Both the position numbers and the translations under genes were made by a program. From Streptomyces diastatochromogenes (lineage in GTDB: Bacteria; Actinomycetota; Actinomycetes; Streptomycetales; Streptomycetaceae): a DNA stretch of 64,000 nt. The notes under the pieces are model-generated. The model did not search any database and had not been told where the DNA came from. It saw only the letters and a program-made list of their open reading frames with translations. Position 1 is the stretch's first letter, and each line of letters starts with the position of its first letter. Shown one piece after another: positions 37,629-45,738 of the stretch. The stretch is from positions 1,488,001 through 1,552,000 of the forward strand of contig JAPTYK010000001.1 of NCBI GenBank assembly GCA_026913215.1. The letters run 5' to 3'.

Positions 37629-39016
37629 TCAGAACTGGAGGGACTTGGTCTGGAGGTACTCGGAGAGGCCGTGCGCGCCGAGCTCCCGGCCGACGCCGGA
37701 CTGCTTGTAGCCGCCGAAGGGGGCCCGCGGGTTGAAGCGGCCGCCGTTGATGTCGACCTGGCCGGTGTCCATGCGGCGGGCGAAGGCGACGGCCTCGGCC
37801 TGCTCGCCCCAGACGGCCCCGGCGAGGCCGTAGACGGTGCCGTTGGCGATCGCGAGGGCCTCGTCCTCGTCCTCGTACCGCAGGAGCGAGACGACGGGGC
37901 CGAAGATCTCCTCCTGGGCGATGGTCATCTCGGGGGTGACGTCGGCGAAGACGGTCGGGGAGACGTAGTAGCCGGTCTCGCGCGGGGCCTCGGGGCCGCC
38001 GGCGACGAGCCGGGCGCCCTCCTCGACGCCCTTCTCGATGTAGCCGCGCACGCGGGCCCGCTGCTTGGCGCTGACGAGGGGCCGACGCGCTCGCCGGGGA
38101 CGTACTTGGCGACGGCCTCGGCGGCGAGCGCCACCGCTCCTCGTAGCGGTCGGCGGGGATCAGCATCCGGGTCCAGGCGCTGCACGTCTGGCCGGAGTTG
38201 GACATGACGTTGGCGATGCCGACGGCGACGGCCTTGGGCAGGTCGGCGCTCGGCAGGATCACGTTGGCGGACTTGCCGCCGAGTTCGAGGGCGACCCGCT
38301 TGACCGCGCCGCCCGCGAGGGCGCCGATCCGCTTCCCCACGGCGGTGGAGCCGGTGAAGGAGACGAGGTCCACGCCGGGGTGCTCGGCGAGTGCCTGTCC
38401 GGCGACCGGGCCGAGGCCGGTGACCAGGTTGAAGACGCCGGCGGGGATGCCCGCCTCGTGGACGGCCTCGGCGAAGAGCTGGGCGGTGAGCGGGGTGTCC
38501 TCGGCGGGCTTGAGGACCGTGGTGCAGCCGGCGGCGAGGGCCGGGGCAACCTTGGCGACGATCTGGTGGAGCGGGTAGTTCCAGGGGTGATCGCGGCGAC
38601 GACGCCGACGGGCTCGGCGTAGACGGTGGAGTTGCCGACCTTCTCCTCGAAGGGGTGGGTGGCGGCGAGTTCGGCGTACGAGCCGGCGACGGCGATCGGC
38701 AGTCCGGCGTGCACGGCGGCGGCCAGCTGCGGCGGGGCGCCGAGTTCGGCGGTGACGGTGGCGGCGATCTCCTCGGCGCGGGCGGCGAGCGCGTCGCGGA
38801 GGGCGGCGATGCGGGCTCCGCGCTCGGCGGGCGGGGTGGCGGCCCAGCCGGGAGCGCGGCGCGGGCGGCGCGCACGGCGGCGTCGACGTCCTCGGCGGTG
38901 CCGGCCGGGACGTGGGCGATGACCTGCTCGTCCTTCGGGTCGATCACCGGGATGGTGTCCGTCGAGGAGGCGGGGCGCCACTCCCCGCCGATGTACATCG
39001 CGTCGTGGGCCTTCAT
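37629..39016 (-). CDS. Aldehyde dehydrogenase (four frame breaks)
   Basis: NAD(P)-dependent aldehyde dehydrogenase, about 463 residues after restoring single bases near 38851, 38587, 38135 and 38082. [74 protein letters not shown] with general-base Glu; [15 protein letters not shown] with catalytic Cys; [64 protein letters not shown]. First gene of the pair with alcohol dehydrogenase. An inverted repeat lies 48 bases upstream. Confidence 0.87.
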
Positions 39017-39063
39017 CCGCTGGTCTCCTCGGGTCGCCGGTTCCGCGTCTTCCTCGTCGCCTC

Positions 39064-39082
39064 AAACTAGCGCTGTTAGTTT
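39064..39082. promoter_or_regulatory. AAACTA-N7-TAGTTT operator candidate
   Basis: Perfect 6-base arms, AT-rich, upstream of the aldehyde/alcohol dehydrogenase operon. The rest of the 337-base gap 39017-39353 holds only GC-rich sequence and short tandem repeats; I see no gene in it. Confidence 0.5.
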
Positions 39083-39236
39083 TCTGGCGCCAGGGTTCGC
39101 CGGAGTGCCCCAGGTCTCACCCGGCGGCGCACCACGGCGCCGCTCGATCGTGCCGCCCCGGCCCACGGGCTGTCCACGTGCGCCCCTCACAGCAGTGCGC
39201 CCGCGGAACTGGTGGATCCCTCCCGTACGGCACGGC

Positions 39237-39303
39237 GGCGCACGCCCCGGCCGGCATGACGGCGCACGCCCCGGCCGGCATGACGGCGCACGCCCCGGTC
39301 GAC
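39237..39303. repeat. 24-base tandem repeat, 2.8 copies
   Basis: Two exact 24-base units beginning GGCGCACGCCCC and a partial third, in the gap downstream of the sortase gene. Non-coding. Confidence 0.85.
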
Positions 39304-39353
39304 GGAGCGGCTGGGTTCCGTCGGTCGGGGCGTGCGCGCATGAGCTCGTTCGG

Positions 39354-40085
39354 TCAGATCTTCTGGGCGATCTCCGTGAGGTGGGCGAAGACCACGATGT
39401 TCGCCTCGTAGCCCTTGCCGCGGTCGAAGGCTCCCCCGCAGGTGAGCAGCCGCAGTTCGGGCCGCCCGGTGGCTCCGTACACCTCCTTGTCGGGGAAGTC
39501 GTTCTTCGCGTACGTCCGGACGCGGTCGACCGTGAAGACGGCGACCTTGCCGTCGGCGCGGGCGATCCGGACGGTGTTGCCGGCGCTGAGCGAGTCGAGG
39601 TTGAGGAAGATGGCGGGCCCGGTGCGGGTGTCGCGGTGGCCGACGACGACGGCGGTCCCGCGCTCGCCGGGGGCGGGCCCCTTGGCGTACCAGCCGACGA
39701 CCCGGGGGTCGTCGACGGGCGGGGTGCCGAGCCGTCCCGTGGCGTCGAGGCCCAGTTCGACGACGGGTGCCTCGATGGTGATGGCCGGGACGGCGACCGT
39801 GACAGGACGCGAACGGGCCAGCGGGGCGGGCAGGGGCGCGGGCCGTGGGGTGACCTTGGGCAGCACCCTGGTCTTCGCCTTGTGGTCCAGGGCGGCGGGC
39901 GCTCCGGCCGTCGCCCCGGTCCCGGCGTGGGCGGCGGGGCCGGCGGCGAGCGGCGGGTCGGCCGGCTCCCCGTCACCGGCCCACCAGACGCCCCCGGTCA
40001 CCAGGGCCACGGCCACCACCACGGTCCTGGCGAGCCGGAGCAGGCGCCGCTGTCTGCGCGTGAAGCGGGACCTACGCGGCGCCAT
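39354..40085 (-). CDS. Class F sortase
   Basis: Membrane-anchored transpeptidase, 243 residues, intact. One N-terminal membrane helix (LLRLARTVVVAVALVTGGVWW, 15-35), a Pro/Ala linker, then the sortase barrel with catalytic His150 (VVVGHRDT) and Cys216 (LRLLTCGG). The arginine-containing C-terminal strand is in the class F form GYEANIVVFAHL. Overlaps by 14 bases the upstream gene for a repeat-rich surface protein, its probable partner. Confidence 0.88.
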   Translation of the reverse strand: MAPRRSRFTRRQRRLLRLARTVVVAVALVTGGVWWAGDGEPADPPLAAGPAAHAGTGATAGAPAALDHKAKTRVLPKVTPRPAPLPAPLARSRPVTVAVPAITIEAPVVELGLDATGRLGTPPVDDPRVVGWYAKGPAPGERGTAVVVGHRDTRTGPAIFLNLDSLSAGNTVRIARADGKVAVFTVDRVRTYAKNDFPDKEVYGATGRPELRLLTCGGAFDRGKGYEANIVVFAHLTEIAQKI

Positions 40086-40842
40086 TGTCCCGGCGGCGCG
40101 AGCGGCGGATCAGGACCAGTCCGGCCGTGCCGGCGAGGCCGGCGGCGACGGCCGCTCCGACGCCGAAGGCGGAGGAGTCCTCGGCGGCGAGCTGCGCTGC
40201 CGCCGCCGCCCGCGCCGACCGGGCCGTGCGGGGCCTGCCGTGGCCGTGGCCGCCGCTGTAACCGCCGTTGCCGTTGCCGCCGTTCCCATTGCCGCCGTTG
40301 CCGTTGCCCCCGTTCCCGTTCCCGCCGTTGCCGTTTCCGCCGTTGCCGTTCCCGCCGTTGCCGTTTCCGCCGTTGCCGGTGCCCCCGTTGCTGGTGCCGC
40401 CGTTGCTGGTGCCCGGCGGGCAGTCGACCCGGAAGACCTTCGACTTCGCGGCGCCGTTCTGGCCCACCCACGTCCACTCGACCTTGTACATGCCGGACGG
40501 CAGGCCGGTGAGGTCGTCCGTGTGCCCGTCGCCGTTGGCGTCGACGACGATGCTGCCGTTCTTCAACGAGGGGTCCTGGTTGCCCGGCAGGCCCGGCTGC
40601 GCGTAGATGTTCCACTGGATGCTCTGCAGGCCGTCGAAGTCGAAGGCCGCGAAGCGGAAGACGCATCCGACCTGGGGCTGGTTGGCCCGGTCGGTGTCGG
40701 CGGTGCCCTGCCGGTGGACCTTGACGTCGCCGTTGTCGCCCGGGGCGGCGAAGGCCTGCGGGGCGCCCGCGAGGGTCACGGCGCCGAGCGCCAGTGTGGC
40801 GAACGCCCCGCGGAGCAGAGCGCGGGTGGGGGGTGTCGTCAT
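40072..40842 (-). CDS. Exported Gly/Asn-repeat surface protein
   Basis: 256 residues. Sec signal MTTPPTRALLRGAFATLALGAVTLAGAPQAFA; a globular domain of about 110 residues (APGDNGDVKVHRQGTADTDRANQPQVGCVFRFAAFDFD.. ending KVFRVDCPPG) with two Cys likely disulfide-bonded; about 16 NGG-type repeats; then a hydrophobic helix and RRSRRRDNGAA tail. This is the layout of a sortase substrate, but no LPxTG or LAxTG is visible before the helix (the region reads QLAAEDSSAFG). Coupled to the class F sortase by gene overlap. Confidence 0.8.
   Translation of the reverse strand: MTTPPTRALLRGAFATLALGAVTLAGAPQAFAAPGDNGDVKVHRQGTADTDRANQPQVGCVFRFAAFDFDGLQSIQWNIYAQPGLPGNQDPSLKNGSIVVDANGDGHTDDLTGLPSGMYKVEWTWVGQNGAAKSKVFRVDCPPGTSNGGTSNGGTGNGGNGNGGNGNGGNGNGGNGNGGNGNGGNGNGGNGNGGYSGGHGHGRPRTARSARAAAAAQLAAEDSSAFGVGAAVAAGLAGTAGLVLIRRSRRRDNGAA
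40259..40416. repeat. Coding tandem repeat (Gly-Asn-Gly units)
   Basis: Triplet/hexaplet repeats of CCGTTG, CCGTTCC and variants on the plus strand, encoding the NGG tract of the surface protein. Prone to length variation. Confidence 0.85.
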
Positions 40843-40915
40843 GGTGGAGCTCCTCCAGTGGTGAGCACAGCGGACGCATATTGCGATAATCCGACTATCC
40901 GTCACAACAAGGACA

Positions 40916-40947
40916 CGGAGGGTGGCGCCCCGGCGCGCCACCCTCCG
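40916..40947 (-). terminator. Terminator after citrate transporter
   Basis: 13-base perfect stem (CGGAGGGTGGCGC with complement) around a 6-base loop, 38 bases beyond the CitMHS stop. Confidence 0.75.
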
Positions 40948-40984
40948 ACTTCCACCCGTCCGGCCCACTCCGGGGCCGCTCCGG

Positions 40985-42484
40985 TCAGATGATCCCGAAC
41001 AGGATCCCCGCCGCCAGGACGACCAGCGAGGTCAGCGCGGCCCACTTCACCGTGAACCTGGTGTGGTCGCCGAACTCCACCTTCGCCATGCCGACGAGCA
41101 CATACACGGCGGGCACCAGCGGGCTCGACATGTGCAGCGCCTGGCCGACCAGCGAGGCCCGAGCGATCTCCAGGGACGAGACCCCATGCGCCGCGCCCGC
41201 CTCCGCGAGGACCGGCAGGACGCCGAAGTAGAAGCCGTCGTTCGACATGAAGTACGTGAGCGGGAGGCTCAGTACGCCGGTGACCAGGGCCATGTGCGGA
41301 CCCATGCCGGCCGGGATGGCGCCGACGAGCCAGTCGGCCATGTGCTTGACCATGCCCGTGCCGGTGAGGACACCGGTGAAGACGGCGGCGGCGAAGACCA
41401 TGCCCGCGACGTTCAGGACGTTGTCCGCGTGGGCGGCGATGCGCTCCTTCTGCTCGGTCATCTTCGGGAAGTTGACGGTGAGCGCGAGGGCGGCGCCGAG
41501 GAGGAACAGCACCGGGATCGGCAGCAGTTCGAGGATCATCGCGGCGAGCAGCGCGACCGTCAGGGCCGCGTTGAACCAGTACAGCTTCGGACGGAGCGTC
41601 GCGCGGTTCGGGTCGAGGCCCTGGAAACCGTCGGCCTCCACCGCACCGGCCGCGTCCTCGGGGGTGCCGGCGGCGGCACCCGTCGCCGCCTTCGCGACCG
41701 CGTTCCCGCCCTGGTGTCCGCCCTTGCCCGCGTTCTTGCCCGTGCCCTTGCCCGCGCCCGTGCCTTTGCCCGCGCCCGTGCCCTTGCTCGCGCCCTTGCT
41801 CCCGCCCGCCGCGACCAGCACCGCGTCGGTCTCCGGGACCAGGACCTCGTCGAGCGTCAGGTAACCGATGCGCTTGCGCTCGCGGCGCCCGAGGACGTAC
41901 GCCAGGGCGAAGACGAAGAGCAGGCCCACGCCGAGCGCGGGGATCATCGGCACGAAGATGTCGGCGGCGTCGAGCTTGAGCGCGGTCGCCGCGCGGGCGG
42001 TGGGGCCGCCCCAGGGCAGCGTGTTCATGACGCCGTTGGCCGTGGCGGCGACGCCCGTCATGACCACCAGGCTCATCTTGAGCCGCTTGTAGAGCGGATA
42101 CATCGCCGAGACGGTGATCATGAAGGTCGTGGAGCCGTCGCCGTCCAGGGAGACGATCGCGGCGAGCACCGCCGTACCCACGACCACCCGCACGGGGTCG
42201 GCCTTGCAGAAGCGCAGGATGCCCCGGACGATCGGGTCGAAGAGACCGACGTCGATCATGACGCCGAAGTAGACGATCGCGAACATCAGCATCGCGGCGG
42301 TCGGCGCCAGCTTGCCGACGCCTTCGATGACGTAGTCGCCGAGCTGGGCCCCCTGCCCGACCGCGACGCAGAACAGCGCGGGAATCAATACGAGCGCCGC
42401 GATCGGCGACATCTTCTTCATCATGATCAGGACCAGGAAGGTCGCGATCATGGCGAAGCCGAGGACGGTCAGCATGGAGGACAC
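40985..42484 (-). CDS. CitMHS-family citrate-metal:H+ symporter
   Basis: Intact 499-residue transporter with about 12 helices. LTVLGFAMIATFLVLIMMKKMSPIAALVLIPALF, SLDGDGSTTFMITVSAMYPLYKRL, NTLPWGGPTARAATAL and LSLPLTYFMSNDGFYFGVLPVLAEAG are CitMHS motifs. The central cytoplasmic loop is enlarged by a Gly/Lys repeat (SKGASKGTGAGKGTGAGKGT..) followed by an acidic Ala-rich stretch, not usual for the family. GTG 42484 or the ATG three codons later could be the start. Takes up citrate complexed with Mg or Ca; no two-component citST pair is adjacent. Confidence 0.88.
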   Translation of the reverse strand: MSSMLTVLGFAMIATFLVLIMMKKMSPIAALVLIPALFCVAVGQGAQLGDYVIEGVGKLAPTAAMLMFAIVYFGVMIDVGLFDPIVRGILRFCKADPVRVVVGTAVLAAIVSLDGDGSTTFMITVSAMYPLYKRLKMSLVVMTGVAATANGVMNTLPWGGPTARAATALKLDAADIFVPMIPALGVGLLFVFALAYVLGRRERKRIGYLTLDEVLVPETDAVLVAAGGSKGASKGTGAGKGTGAGKGTGKNAGKGGHQGGNAVAKAATGAAAGTPEDAAGAVEADGFQGLDPNRATLRPKLYWFNAALTVALLAAMILELLPIPVLFLLGAALALTVNFPKMTEQKERIAAHADNVLNVAGMVFAAAVFTGVLTGTGMVKHMADWLVGAIPAGMGPHMALVTGVLSLPLTYFMSNDGFYFGVLPVLAEAGAAHGVSSLEIARASLVGQALHMSSPLVPAVYVLVGMAKVEFGDHTRFTVKWAALTSLVVLAAGILFGII

Positions 42485-42625
42485 CTCACGTTCACCCTTG
42501 AACTGCCGCCGAGCGGCGGTGCGGATGACGGTAGGTGCCCCGTTCCGCCGTTAACAAGATGTTGACGCGTGAGCAATACGAGCAAAACCCCAGGTCACAG
42601 CGGTGTTACGCATCGACCGTGCCCC

Positions 42626-43327
42626 CTAGGGCCCGGAAGGCCGGGAGAGCGAGGGCGCCAGGTAGGCGTGGAGCAGGCACCGCGTCTCGGCGACGAGCGC
42701 CGGGTCCCCTGCGGGGTCCGCGCGGAAGGCGAGCCGGACCAGGGCGTCGGCGGTCTCGACGCCGACGAGGACCTTCCGGTGCAGCTCCTCGTCGGCGGCG
42801 CGGCCCAGATGGGTCGCCAGGAGCGCGCAGATCCGTTCGGCGACGAGGCGGTTGGGGTCCTCGGCGACGGCCTCGGCCGGCTCCTCGGTCGACTCCCCCG
42901 CCGTGCCGTCCGACGTGCTTTCCCCGGGTGCGGCGGGCGGCACGCCGAAATCGACGAGGGCGAACCCCGGGACGGTCCGCTTCATCTCGATGAACTCGTC
43001 GAGGACTCCGTCGATGGCGCCGCGCGCGTCGAGGAGCGGTTCCTCGGCGAACCGGTCCGAGATCCGCTCGGCGTACCGGTCGAGGTTCCGGAGGGCGAGG
43101 GCGGCGACCATCGCCCGCTTGTTGCCGAAGAAGCGGTAGACGGAGCCGATCGGGACGCCGGCGCGCGCGGCGACGGTCCGGGTGCTCAACTGCTCGTACC
43201 CGGTCTCGTCGAGGAGTACGGCGCAGGCGTCGAGGATCCGGGCCAACCGCTCGGCGCTGCGCTGCTGCACGGGGGCGCGGCGGAGCGCCGGCTGGGTTCG
43301 GGGGCGGGTCTGAGGCACGGGGTCCAT
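42626..43327 (-). CDS. TetR-family regulator
   Basis: Intact 233 residues. HTH QQRSAERLARILDACAVLLDETGYEQLSTRTVAARAGVPIGSVYRFFGNKRAMVAALALRNLDRYAERI. The ligand domain contains a Glu/Ala/Pro-rich insertion (PAAPGESTSDGTAGESTEEPAEAVAED). Reads toward the citrate transporter; target unknown. Confidence 0.82.
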   Translation of the reverse strand: MDPVPQTRPRTQPALRRAPVQQRSAERLARILDACAVLLDETGYEQLSTRTVAARAGVPIGSVYRFFGNKRAMVAALALRNLDRYAERISDRFAEEPLLDARGAIDGVLDEFIEMKRTVPGFALVDFGVPPAAPGESTSDGTAGESTEEPAEAVAEDPNRLVAERICALLATHLGRAADEELHRKVLVGVETADALVRLAFRADPAGDPALVAETRCLLHAYLAPSLSRPSGP

Positions 43328-43410
43328 GATGCCGTTCCGGTCCGGATGAGGCGATCAGCTGTGGGAGGAGATCAGCGGCCCGGCGCCCGGTCGGCGGGGC
43401 GTCGGGCGGC

Positions 43411-43503
43411 TCGACTCGACTCGACTCGACTCGACTCGGGTCCGGTCGGATCGGATCGGATCGGGCCGGGTCGGATCGGGCCGGGTCGGGCCGGGGCGGG
43501 TCG
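43411..43503. repeat. Simple-sequence repeats (TCGAC and GGATC/GGGTC types)
   Basis: Five exact TCGAC units at 43411-43435, then GGTCGGATCGGATCGG-type and GGGCCGGGTCGG repeats up to the stop of the next gene. Non-coding, between a TetR start and the membrane protein stop. Confidence 0.85.
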
Positions 43504-44775
43504 TCAGGCGATCAGCAGACCGATGCCGCCGAGGGTGTACGCGATCATCAGCACGAACAGCGGGAGTTGACCGGCGACGGCCCGGGCGGGCGGGAAGAGG
43601 CGCACGGACCGGTCGTGCGCGGCGACGACACCGAGGACGTGGCCGGTGACGATCGCGGTGACCTGGAGGGTGGCGAGGCCCCCGGGACCCAGGGGTGGAG
43701 CGGGCGAGGAGGCGTTGTCAGTGCCCACTGCCATCATGACTGTACGTGGTCCTTCCGTCACGAGAAGTGAGAAGTAGTGGGCCACGAGGTAGCCGAGGGC
43801 GATGGGCAGGAGCGAGTGGGCGAAGGAGGTGAGCGGGGTGGTGAGTCCGGGGTTCATCAGGCGCAGGGCGCCGGCGCAGAGGCCGTAGCAGGCGGCGACG
43901 AGGGCGACGGCGGCGAGGAGGCCGAGCGTGGCGGTGGGGACGCGCCCGAGGGGGGAGGTCTGGAGGGTGGTGATCCAGCGGGGGTTGTCGGAGATCCCGT
44001 CGTAGGCGGTGGAGCCGAGGAGGACGCAGACGGTGGCGACGAGGCCGGGGGTCTGCGGGGTGGAGTCGAGGCCGTGGAGGGGGGAGCGCAGGACCAGCCG
44101 GCCGTCGGCGCGGCGGCCGAGGGGGGAGAGCCGGGCGAGGAGGGAGGAGTACGCCTCGAAGGGGTCGGCGTGGGCGAACCAGTCGGCGCCGTAGCGGGCG
44201 GCGCCGAGGAGGTGGACGGCGGTGTGGACGGCGAGGGCGACGAGGAGGGTGGTGGTGGAGGCGTTGTCGGGGGCGACGAGCTCCAGCCAGGTGAAGAGGA
44301 GGAGTCCGGCGGCGGCGGGCCGGATGCCGAGCGCGGCGGGCAGGGGCGGGGTGCCGTGGCGGGCGGAGGGCGTGGAGGGCGCGCAGGGGTTGAGGAGGCG
44401 CCAGACGGGGCCGAGGAGGAGGGAGGCGGGGACGAGTCCGACCCACAGGAGGACGTAGAGGGCGCCGGGCGCGGGGTTGCGGTCCGGGTCGTCGGGCCCG
44501 AGGAGGAGGTGGAGGACGAGGACGAGGGCGAGGCAGGCGCCGAGGAGGCGTAGGGCGGTACGGGTGGCGGGCGCGTCGGCCGCCCGCTGGAGGACGGCGG
44601 GGAGCGGACGGCCGGAGAGGTCGCCGCGGAAGCGGGAGGAGGACCAGAGCAGTCCGAGGGCGAGGAAGGAGACGAGGAGGGCGGCGAAGGCTCCGGCGTA
44701 GGCGTAGAAGGGCGAGAGGGGGAGGTCGTGCCGGGAGCCCACGCCGTGGGCGAGCGGAAGGGGGACGGCCGTCAT
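43504..44775 (-). CDS. Polytopic membrane protein (fenitrothion-hydrolase-annotated family)
   Basis: Intact 423-residue protein with 10-12 hydrophobic helices. Conserved-looking loops: GPVWRLLNPCAPSTPSARHG, WLELVAPDNASTTTLLVALAVHTAVHLLGAARYGADWFAHADPFEAYSSLLARLSPLGRRADGRL and LLGSTAYDGISDNPRW. Homologues in actinobacterial genomes often carry the label fenitrothion hydrolase, for which a membrane topology gives little support. Last gene of a three-gene operon; its start overlaps the lipoprotein stop. Function unknown, perhaps metal or electron related given the cupredoxin partner. Confidence 0.7.
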   Translation of the reverse strand: MTAVPLPLAHGVGSRHDLPLSPFYAYAGAFAALLVSFLALGLLWSSSRFRGDLSGRPLPAVLQRAADAPATRTALRLLGACLALVLVLHLLLGPDDPDRNPAPGALYVLLWVGLVPASLLLGPVWRLLNPCAPSTPSARHGTPPLPAALGIRPAAAGLLLFTWLELVAPDNASTTTLLVALAVHTAVHLLGAARYGADWFAHADPFEAYSSLLARLSPLGRRADGRLVLRSPLHGLDSTPQTPGLVATVCVLLGSTAYDGISDNPRWITTLQTSPLGRVPTATLGLLAAVALVAACYGLCAGALRLMNPGLTTPLTSFAHSLLPIALGYLVAHYFSLLVTEGPRTVMMAVGTDNASSPAPPLGPGGLATLQVTAIVTGHVLGVVAAHDRSVRLFPPARAVAGQLPLFVLMIAYTLGGIGLLIA

Positions 44776-45734
44776 CGGACGACGAGTTGGGTCAGCACGA
44801 GTCCGGACTCGTGGGTCTCGACCTCGAAGAGTCCGGTGCGGTCCACGGTGAGGGTGAGGGTCGCGGGCGTGCCGGGAGGAAGGGGAAGTTCGCGGTCGTA
44901 GCCGTGCACGTGGAGGGTGTCGGCTCGGTCGCTGGTGACGCGGAGGGTGAGTCGCTCGCCCTTCTTCAACTCGATGCGGGAAGGGGGTGGCTGGACGGTC
45001 GTTCCGGTGATGGTGATGCTGACGGTCCGGCCGGGGTCGGCGGCCGGGGCTCGACGACGCGGAACCGGCGGAGCCGACGGAACCGCCGGACGCGGTCGAA
45101 CCGGCGGATGCGCTGGGGCCAGCGGACGCGGTCGAACCGGCGGATGCGCTGGGGTCGGCGGACGCGGTCGAGCCGCCGGACGCGGTGGCGTCGGCGGACG
45201 CGGCGGAGCCGCCGGATGCGGCGGGCGCGGCCGAGGCCGTGGAACCGGCCGATTCGGTGGGGTGTCGCCGAGGCGGACGGTGGCCTGGACGGGGGCGCCG
45301 GCGACGGCCCAGACGGTGTGGTCGTCCGCGTGGAGCCGGACGGTCAGGGTGTGGGCGCCGGGCGGTACGTAGCCCCAGGGGCCGTACAGGCGGGCGGCCT
45401 CCCGGCCGTCGACGAGGAGGCGGGCGTGGCCGCGCCCGGGAGGGCCGCGCCGCCGGTGCTCTCCGGGGTGAAGCGGAACCTCTCCACGGTGAGGTGGACG
45501 TTCCAGCCGCCCTCGGCGTCGGGGCGGGCCTCGACCCTGACGGTGGGCGCGTCCGCCGCGGGGAGCTCCCGGAGCCGGTGCCCGCTCGTCGCGGGCCGCG
45601 AGCAGGGTGCCGCTGCTGCCGGTGGCCTCCTGGTGGCTGGTGCCGGGCTTGTGGTGGGTGGTGGCCCGGCCGCCGCAGCCCGCGAGGAGGAGGGCGGCGG
45701 CGAGCAGAGTCGCGGCGGCGCGGCGGGGCGTCAT
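44772..45734 (-). CDS. Lipoprotein with cupredoxin-like C-terminal domain (scrambled frames)
   Basis: Lipobox LLAGCGG near residue 20 makes it an exported lipoprotein. The C-terminal 85 residues (TVSITITGTTVQPPPSRIELKKGERLTLRVTSDRADTLHVHGYDRELPLPPG..FEVETHESGLVLTQLVVR) look like a cupredoxin-type beta-barrel. The ORF is open, but two inner stretches are out of frame. 45445-45597 in another frame gives GHRLRELPAADAPTVRVEARPDAEGGWNVHLTVERFRFTPEST. 45060-45260 gives an Ala/Ser/Gly linker (ASGGSTASADPSASAGST-type) instead of the improbable Pro/Arg stretch. Middle gene of the operon. Confidence 0.65.
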   Translation of the reverse strand: MTPRRAAATLLAAALLLAGCGGRATTHHKPGTSHQEATGSSGTLLAARDERAPAPGAPRGGRAHRQGRGPPRRRGRLERPPHRGEVPLHPGEHRRRGPPGRGHARLLVDGREAARLYGPWGYVPPGAHTLTVRLHADDHTVWAVAGAPVQATVRLGDTPPNRPVPRPRPRPPHPAAPPRPPTPPRPAARPRPPTPAHPPVRPRPLAPAHPPVRPRPAVPSAPPVPRRRAPAADPGRTVSITITGTTVQPPPSRIELKKGERLTLRVTSDRADTLHVHGYDRELPLPPGTPATLTLTVDRTGLFEVETHESGLVLTQLVVR

Positions 45735-45738
45735 GCCG

